Assembly (NCBI RefSeq): GCF_900167335.1
Contig: NZ_FUXI01000010.1
Location: forward strand, 1 to 64,000
Direction of reading: 5' to 3'
Source: Pilibacter termitis
GTDB lineage: Bacteria; Bacillota; Bacilli; Lactobacillales; Streptococcaceae
DNA length: 64,000 bases
Positions 59,401-64,000 of the stretch are shown here, in pieces (position 1 is the stretch's first letter; each line of letters begins with the position of its first letter). The notes beneath the pieces are model-generated. The model was not told the origin of the DNA. It made no database searches and saw only the letters and a list, made by a program, of their open reading frames with translations. The translations under genes and the position numbers were made by a program.

Positions 59401-60585
59401 TCATAGATGAGCGGAAACCTCTCTTGCAATCATTAATTCCTCGTTTGTTGGAATTACAAGAACATAAGGTTTTCCGTTATTTTTTTGAATAAAACATTCA
59501 TTTTTTTGATTTTTTTCTTGGTCTAATTCGATAGAAAGACATTCGAGTCCCTCGCAAGACTTTTGACGAATAATGCTTGAGTTTTCACCTATTCCTGCGG
59601 TAAATATCAACACATCAAACCCACCAAGTTCCCCCGCATATCCTGCAATCGTTTGTCTAACGCGACTGGTAAAAATATCAAGGGCTAATTTTGCTTGGTG
59701 AACTCCCTCGCTTGCTTGACGCACTAAATCACGTGAGTCATTGCTAAGTTCTGAAACACCTAAAAGACCTGATTCTTCATTTATGATAACGTTTATTTGT
59801 TTTGTTGTCAAATGAAGTTTTTCTTGTAAATATGGAAGAATCGACGGGTCAATATCCCCGCAACGTGTCCCCATCATTAACCCTGCTAGTGGCGTGAAAC
59901 CCATTGACGTAATGACGGATTTTCCGTCTTTGATCCCACAAATGCTCGCACCATTTCCTAGATGACAAGAAATGATTTTCAACTCCTCAAACGGCACACC
60001 GATTTTTTCTGCCGCCTGCATTGCAACATATTGATGGCTTGTCCCATGAAAACCGTATTTTCTTATGTGATAATCACGATAATATTTCATTGGGAGTGGG
60101 TAAATATACTCTTTTTCCGCCATTGTTTGATGAAAAGCGGTGTCAAAAACCGCTACTTGCAAGCAATTCGGCAATACCGTTTGGAACGCTCTTATCCCAA
60201 TAAGATTTACTGGATTGTGGAGTGGAGCGAGTATGGATAATTCCTCGATTTTTGCGATTTCTTCCGCATGAATCGGAGTGGCTTGTGAAAAATATTCTCC
60301 ACCATGGGCTACCCGATGTCCGACACCGCTCAATTCCTCGAGTGAAGATAAAAATTTCTTTTCTAGTAAAAAATGGAGCAAATAGTCTACTGCTTTTTCA
60401 TGTGAAGAATGAGGTAACGTATGCTCCGCTTTTTCATCGCTCGTTTGATAGGAAAACGTCATTTCTTTTGCTAAACCAATTCGCTCAAACAATCCTTTTA
60501 CTAAAAGTTTTTCCTCTGGCATTGAAAATAGCTGAAATTTCAAAGATGAACTGCCAGAGTTAATCGCCATAATTTTTTTGCTCAA
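59401..60585 (-). CDS. ackA: Acetate/propionate kinase
   Basis: This 394-residue enzyme interconverts acyl phosphate and ADP with acetate (or propionate) and ATP. Family signatures are IMAINSGSSSLKFQLF at the start, VGHRVAHGG near residue 86, VFDTAFH near 147, and RKYGFHGTSHQYV near 175. The start is TTG at 60585 with GGAGGAAAAGAC before it. As the last enzyme gene of the pdu/eut-like run it may act as PduW, harvesting ATP from propionyl phosphate. Sequence alone does not separate AckA from PduW. Confidence 0.92.
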   Translation of the reverse strand: MSKKIMAINSGSSSLKFQLFSMPEEKLLVKGLFERIGLAKEMTFSYQTSDEKAEHTLPHSSHEKAVDYLLHFLLEKKFLSSLEELSGVGHRVAHGGEYFSQATPIHAEEIAKIEELSILAPLHNPVNLIGIRAFQTVLPNCLQVAVFDTAFHQTMAEKEYIYPLPMKYYRDYHIRKYGFHGTSHQYVAMQAAEKIGVPFEELKIISCHLGNGASICGIKDGKSVITSMGFTPLAGLMMGTRCGDIDPSILPYLQEKLHLTTKQINVIINEESGLLGVSELSNDSRDLVRQASEGVHQAKLALDIFTSRVRQTIAGYAGELGGFDVLIFTAGIGENSSIIRQKSCEGLECLSIELDQEKNQKNECFIQKNNGKPYVLVIPTNEELMIAREVSAHL

Positions 60586-60600
60586 GTCTTTTCCTCCGCC

Positions 60601-61314
60601 TTAAAATAAATTGACAATCGTTACAGCCACAATTGCTCCAATGATTGGGCCAACGATTGGAATCCACGCATACCCCCAGTTACTGTCGCCTTTGTTGGCA
60701 ATCGGCAAAACGGTGTATGCCAAGCGTGGAGCAAAATCCCTTGCAGGATTGATTGCATAACCTGTCGTTGAGCCAAACGAAAATGAAATCCCCACCAATA
60801 AAAATGCCAAAACTAACGGTTTTAATGACGGAGCAAAATCAGCAGGGAGCAATAATAATGTGAAAACAAATGCAAATGTCGCAATGATTTCACTGATCAA
60901 ATTGAAAAATGTGTTAGGTATCGCTGGACCTGTCGCAAATATACCGACACTATTTCCTTCGTCACTCTTCGTTTGTGCAAAATGTGGTAAATAGTGAATC
61001 GTTGCCACCGTTGCCCCAAGAAATGCTCCTCCTAATTGAGCGAGGATAAAAGTCAAAACTTGACTCCAGTCTGTTATGCCACCTATTGCAAATGAAAGGG
61101 TGACTGCTGGATTAAGATGTGCGGGAGCATTGAAATAAATGGCTGTATATACCCCTAACATTACCGCAATCCCCCAACCAAATGCCACTAAAACCCAATT
61201 TGCACCGACAGCTTTGGCTAACGTTTTGTTTAGATTAATGGAACAGCCTACTCCTGTACCAAAAAAAATCAATACAAATGTTCCAATAAATTCTCCTAAT
61301 ACTGCATTATTCAT
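60601..61314 (-). CDS. Aquaglyceroporin (GlpF/PduF-like)
   Basis: This roughly 237-residue channel has six helices and two half-helices. The two NPA motifs are HLNPAVTLS and GYAINPARDFAPRL; the D after NPAR is typical of glycerol-type channels. In the context of pduP/pduQ-like genes it may be the propanediol diffusion facilitator. The ATG at 61314 has AAGGAGTTCACAAG upstream; the frame opens at 61341. Confidence 0.88.
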   Translation of the reverse strand: MNNAVLGEFIGTFVLIFFGTGVGCSINLNKTLAKAVGANWVLVAFGWGIAVMLGVYTAIYFNAPAHLNPAVTLSFAIGGITDWSQVLTFILAQLGGAFLGATVATIHYLPHFAQTKSDEGNSVGIFATGPAIPNTFFNLISEIIATFAFVFTLLLLPADFAPSLKPLVLAFLLVGISFSFGSTTGYAINPARDFAPRLAYTVLPIANKGDSNWGYAWIPIVGPIIGAIVAVTIVNLF

Positions 61315-61326
61315 CTTGTGAACTCC

Positions 61327-61446
61327 TTTCTGTGATTTCACTTCGTAAAACCGCAGAAACTTGACCTCCGCTTAGCTCCGTCCAAGCAGGGTCACGAGCG
61401 AGCTTTGCCCGCTCGAAGTCTTTTCTGTGATTTCACTTTGTAAATG
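61327..61446. repeat. Pair of 23-bp direct repeats around a hairpin
   Basis: TTTCTGTGATTTCACTT(C/T)GTAAA occurs near 61327-61349 and again near 61424-61446. Between them is a hairpin GAGCG/CGCTC (about 61395-61415). It lies upstream of the aquaglyceroporin gene. It may be a duplication that carried part of the leader. No function is assigned. Confidence 0.5.
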
Positions 61447-61458
61447 CTCAAAGTCTCC

Positions 61459-61487
61459 TCTATAAGTATAACGGAGACTATTTTATT
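61459..61487 (-). terminator. Hairpin after the alcohol dehydrogenase gene
   Basis: AGTCTCC pairs with GGAGACT, overlapping the stop codon region of the dehydrogenase. The minus-strand T-run is weak. Confidence 0.5.
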
Positions 61488-62596
61488 ATCTTTCTATACA
61501 CTCGCTCTAGTTCTATTTCGCTAAAGTGAATAGGGTTACTTGGATAGGTTGCGTCGTTTTTTGCATTGCGTGAAATTTCCACTGCCCGCTCACTTGCTAT
61601 TTTTTCCTTTATACCAAATTCCTTTAGCGTTAATGGGCAATGAAGTTGCTTAGAAAGTTGGGTGATTTCCTTTTTTAACTTGGAAATTGCAAGTGTATCT
61701 GGTAAATTTTCTCGTGCAAAACCTAGATTTCTTGAAAGTTGTGCATATTTTTTCATTGCACATTCTTCTTGAGCGTTTGCTTCTATCACATGAGGAAGTA
61801 GCATGAGATTGGCTAAACCATGTGGCACTTTGAAATTCGCTCCTACTTGGTGAGCGATCGAATGGCATATCCCCAATCCCGCCAAATCAAAGGCAATCCC
61901 TGCTAAACAAGATGCTTCGTGCATTTTACTGCGTGCGAAAAGATTGTCTCCCTCAGCGTAGCACGTTTTTAGATTTTCAAAAACGAGACGGATTACTTTT
62001 TCAGCTAGAGCATCTGTATAAGTAGTCGATTTCGTTGCCACCATTGCCTCCATTGCGTGCGTAAGTGCATCCATTCCACTATATGCGGTGATATTTGGAG
62101 GGCAAGAAGTAACGAATGTTGCCTCAAGCAGTGCCTCATCTGGAATTAAATCTGGGTGAAAAATTGGATATTTGATTTTTTTCTTTGTATCTGTAATCAC
62201 CGTAACACTTGTCACTTCACTTCCTGTGCCACTTGTCGTTGGAATTGCAATGAATTTTTTGATTTCATTTGTCGTTGTTTTTTGATAAACCATTAACATC
62301 GCTTTTGCAGTATCAATCGCTGAACCCCCTCCTATTGCAATCACAATCGTTGGAGACATTTCACACATTTTCTCCACACCTAATGCAACCGTCTCAATCG
62401 GCGGATCTGGGATAATCTCTGAAAAAATTTCTATTTGCACACTCTTAGCAAACTGTTGCATTACTCTATCAAAATTTTCTGTCCCAATAAAATAAGGGTC
62501 ACATACTAAACAAATTTTTTCTTGCTCAAATTGTTCCAAACGACTTAAACAATTTTCTCCTGTGTAAATAGCTGGTTTTAAAGACCATTTGTCCAT
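61478..62596 (-). CDS. Iron-containing alcohol dehydrogenase (PduQ/EutG-like)
   Basis: This 372-residue group III dehydrogenase reduces an aldehyde to the alcohol with NADH. The nucleotide loop is IAIGGGSAIDTAKAM near residue 90. TSGTGSEVTSV and GMDALTHAMEA follow. The metal ligands lie in SCLAGIAFD and GICHSIAHQVGANFKVPHGLAN. It follows the aldehyde dehydrogenase gene, as PduQ follows PduP, and the two would recycle NAD. A nested palindrome sits between them. The ribosome site is AAGAGGTGAAAAA. Confidence 0.9.
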   Translation of the reverse strand: MDKWSLKPAIYTGENCLSRLEQFEQEKICLVCDPYFIGTENFDRVMQQFAKSVQIEIFSEIIPDPPIETVALGVEKMCEMSPTIVIAIGGGSAIDTAKAMLMVYQKTTTNEIKKFIAIPTTSGTGSEVTSVTVITDTKKKIKYPIFHPDLIPDEALLEATFVTSCPPNITAYSGMDALTHAMEAMVATKSTTYTDALAEKVIRLVFENLKTCYAEGDNLFARSKMHEASCLAGIAFDLAGLGICHSIAHQVGANFKVPHGLANLMLLPHVIEANAQEECAMKKYAQLSRNLGFARENLPDTLAISKLKKEITQLSKQLHCPLTLKEFGIKEKIASERAVEISRNAKNDATYPSNPIHFSEIELERVYRKIIK

Positions 62597-62623
62597 TTTT
62601 TCACCTCTTTTGCTTTTCTTTGT

Positions 62624-62801
62624 CTAGCTGTGAGGGGCTGAAGTTTGGCAACTGTTCACAATGTCGCTTGAAGCTTCGCTTCAATGCTAGTCTTTCAAGA
62701 ATCTTTGATTCTTAGAAAGACTGTATGCGAAACGAAGTGTAGTAGTAAATAAACGACATGGTTCACTGTTGCAAACACCTAAACGCCCCTCGTAGCTTTT
62801 C
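62624..62801. repeat. Nested palindrome copy M (with extra 60-bp module)
   Basis: The arms are GAGGGGC/GCCCCTC, GTTTG/CAAAC, GCAAC/GTTGC and GTCG/CGAC, with GAAGC/GCTTC at the tip. The added block (about 62686-62745) carries AGTCTTTC/GAAAGACT and is the reverse complement of the block in copy K, 13 kb away. It lies inside the pduP-pduQ-like gene pair. Confidence 0.9.
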
Positions 62802-64000
62802 TTATCTAATCGAAAAGCCGTCTGTTAGTACGCATCTGCGTTTTCTTGCGAAGTTTCTTGCTGTTGTTGTGCATTCTCCTGTTGGGGTGGCGATTGTGAA
62901 TGTGGTTGCTCCTTCTCCACCAAAGCCAAGTCCTGCAAAAGAGGGGCCATTTTTAACAAAAATAGATGTTTGGAATTTTCGTCCTGCTAGGTTCAGTCGT
63001 CCAATATTTTGCGAGTGCATAGTTGCTGTGTGGTGTAATTTTTGCTCAATTCTCAGTGCAACATTTAGTGCCTCATCAAAATTTTGAACGGCAACAATCG
63101 GTAAAATTGGCATGAGCATTTCTTTCATAACAAAAGAGTGGGTTTCTTTCGTTTTCATGATAATCAAACGAACGTCAAAATCAACATTCACTCCAGCTTC
63201 TTGCAAGATGAAATTCGCATTCTTGCCGATAAATTTTCGACTTGGTTCACCATTTGGTGTAATCGTCAACTGCTCAAGTTTTTGAATGACTTTCTCATCC
63301 TTAATCAAGTAAGCACCTGCTTTTTCCATTTGAAGAATTAAATAATCGGCAATATCTTCTACTGCTACGACACTTTTTTCAGCAATACATAAAATATTAT
63401 TGTCAAAACTTGCACCAGCAACAATATCTCTCCCCGCTTTTTCAATATTTGCTGTTTCATCTACAATTGACGGCGGGTTGCCTGCTCCTGCTGCGATTAC
63501 TTTTTTTCCCGATTGCATTGCTTGGCGAACAACCGCAGGACCTCCTGTAATCACGAGCAAATCAATCCCCTCATGCGTCATCATTTCTTGAGCTGCTTGA
63601 ATGGAGGGCTCTTTTATCGTAACAATCAAATTTTGAATACCGCAGGTTTTATAAACTATTTCGTTTAGTTTAGCTACTGTCCAACGAGAAATTTTTTTCG
63701 CCCCCGGGTGAACACTGAAATAAACAGCATTCCCTGCTGCGAGCATTCCGATTGCGTTACAAATCAATGTTTCTGCGGGGTTTGTACTCGGTGTAACAGC
63801 TCCAATGACACCATAAGCGGATAACTCGTAAAGTGTCATGCCATTGTCGCCCGTTTCCGCCTCGGTGAGCAAGTCTTCTACACCCGGTGTTTTATCTAAA
63901 ACAAGTTGTATCTTTAATTTTTTATCTTCCACTCTCCCCATACCTGTTTCTTCAAATGTACGCTCAGCTATCTCTGAGATGAAACAAGACATTTCTTTTT
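62802..64000 (-). CDS. CoA-acylating aldehyde dehydrogenase (PduP/EutE-like), 5' end beyond window
   Basis: At least 396 residues are visible and the frame is open to the window edge, so the N-terminus (and any microcompartment-targeting helix) is missing. It converts propionaldehyde or acetaldehyde to the acyl-CoA. Family signs are LYELSAYGVIGAVTPSTNPAET-type text near visible residue 55, VHPGAKK near 95 and the catalytic Cys near 202 in FDNNILCIAEK. The C-terminal GEGATTFTIATPTGECTTTARNF is typical of PduP/EutE. A following iron alcohol dehydrogenase, channel and kinase support a pdu/eut operon. Confidence 0.9.
   Translation of the reverse strand, partial: KEMSCFISEIAERTFEETGMGRVEDKKLKIQLVLDKTPGVEDLLTEAETGDNGMTLYELSAYGVIGAVTPSTNPAETLICNAIGMLAAGNAVYFSVHPGAKKISRWTVAKLNEIVYKTCGIQNLIVTIKEPSIQAAQEMMTHEGIDLLVITGGPAVVRQAMQSGKKVIAAGAGNPPSIVDETANIEKAGRDIVAGASFDNNILCIAEKSVVAVEDIADYLILQMEKAGAYLIKDEKVIQKLEQLTITPNGEPSRKFIGKNANFILQEAGVNVDFDVRLIIMKTKETHSFVMKEMLMPILPIVAVQNFDEALNVALRIEQKLHHTATMHSQNIGRLNLAGRKFQTSIFVKNGPSFAGLGFGGEGATTFTIATPTGECTTTARNFARKRRCVLTDGFSIR

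Noticed and set aside
1-64000. tRNA, rRNA, transposase, integrase or plasmid origin genes
   Set aside because: I looked for cloverleaf ends, rRNA core text, DDE/tyrosine recombinase proteins and iteron arrays, and saw none. Mobility here is suggested only by non-coding elements.

Overview
The window looks like chromosome of a low-GC Gram-positive lactic acid bacterium, most likely Enterococcaceae or a close Lactobacillales relative. The clues are AGGAGG-type ribosome sites, sortase-built pili with an Mga-type regulator, LytTR signalling, a lactococcin-972-type bacteriocin locus, a BmpA-NupABC nucleoside transporter and the cyd oxidase genes. Species assignment is inference. No rRNA, tRNA, CRISPR array, IS transposase or phage gene was seen.

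Layout. 0-6 kb: a type I restriction locus on the minus strand (single-TRD S-like protein, hsdR, an Abi_2/AbiF-like HEPN protein, hsdS). hsdM is not in the window. A short RNA gene opposes the 3' end of the Abi gene. 6-10.5 kb: cydA, cydB, cydD without cydC. 10.7-19.8 kb: citrate synthase, a polysaccharide deacetylase, PepT, an orphan oligopeptide-binding lipoprotein, an M20 amidohydrolase, YbaB and a DeoR regulator. 20-30.3 kb: a glycyl-radical activase, an Mga-type regulator, then a five-gene pilus operon (thioester tip adhesin, sortase C, backbone pilin, sortase C, minor pilin). 31-34.4 kb: a secreted protein with an internal duplication, divergent from a LytTR regulator and histidine kinase; two head-to-head pairs of LytTR-like sites lie between them. 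34.7-43.3 kb: nucleoside salvage (NupABC-BmpA, cdd, deoC, pdp, add). 43.5-49.3 kb: an rRNA methyltransferase, an SGNH hydrolase, an ABC exporter and a HelD-like ATPase. 49.7-56.7 kb: lactococcin-972-type bacteriocin locus with two paralogous precursors, an Rgg-type regulator and an MFS exporter. 57-59.4 kb: a MenA-type prenyltransferase and a B12-riboswitch-controlled cobalamin uptake pair. 59.4-64 kb: acetate kinase, aquaglyceroporin, alcohol dehydrogenase and acylating aldehyde dehydrogenase, which look like the 3' end of a propanediol or ethanolamine (microcompartment-type) operon.

Functional links. The menaquinone-type prenyltransferase could supply the quinol used by cytochrome bd. The B12 uptake genes beside the pdu/eut-like genes fit an AdoCbl-dependent dehydratase or ammonia-lyase encoded beyond the right edge. 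The Mga-type regulator beside the pilus operon resembles the EbpR arrangement.

The most unusual content is not protein coding. (1) Fourteen complete copies and one partial copy of a roughly 118-bp nested palindrome occur between genes. Each copy has about five stacked arms, and the arm sequences differ between copies while mostly staying complementary within a copy. (2) Five elements share GGGCACCTCTAAAAA-type terminal inverted repeats and are flanked by 4-bp direct repeats (four exact). Two 278-bp versions carry a nested palindrome inside and exactly bracket a two-gene ABC operon; a short one supplies the C-terminus of a lipoprotein. (3) The Abi gene has a promoter-plus-terminator small RNA beside it. 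(4) One bacteriocin gene has ATA where its paralogue has ATG.
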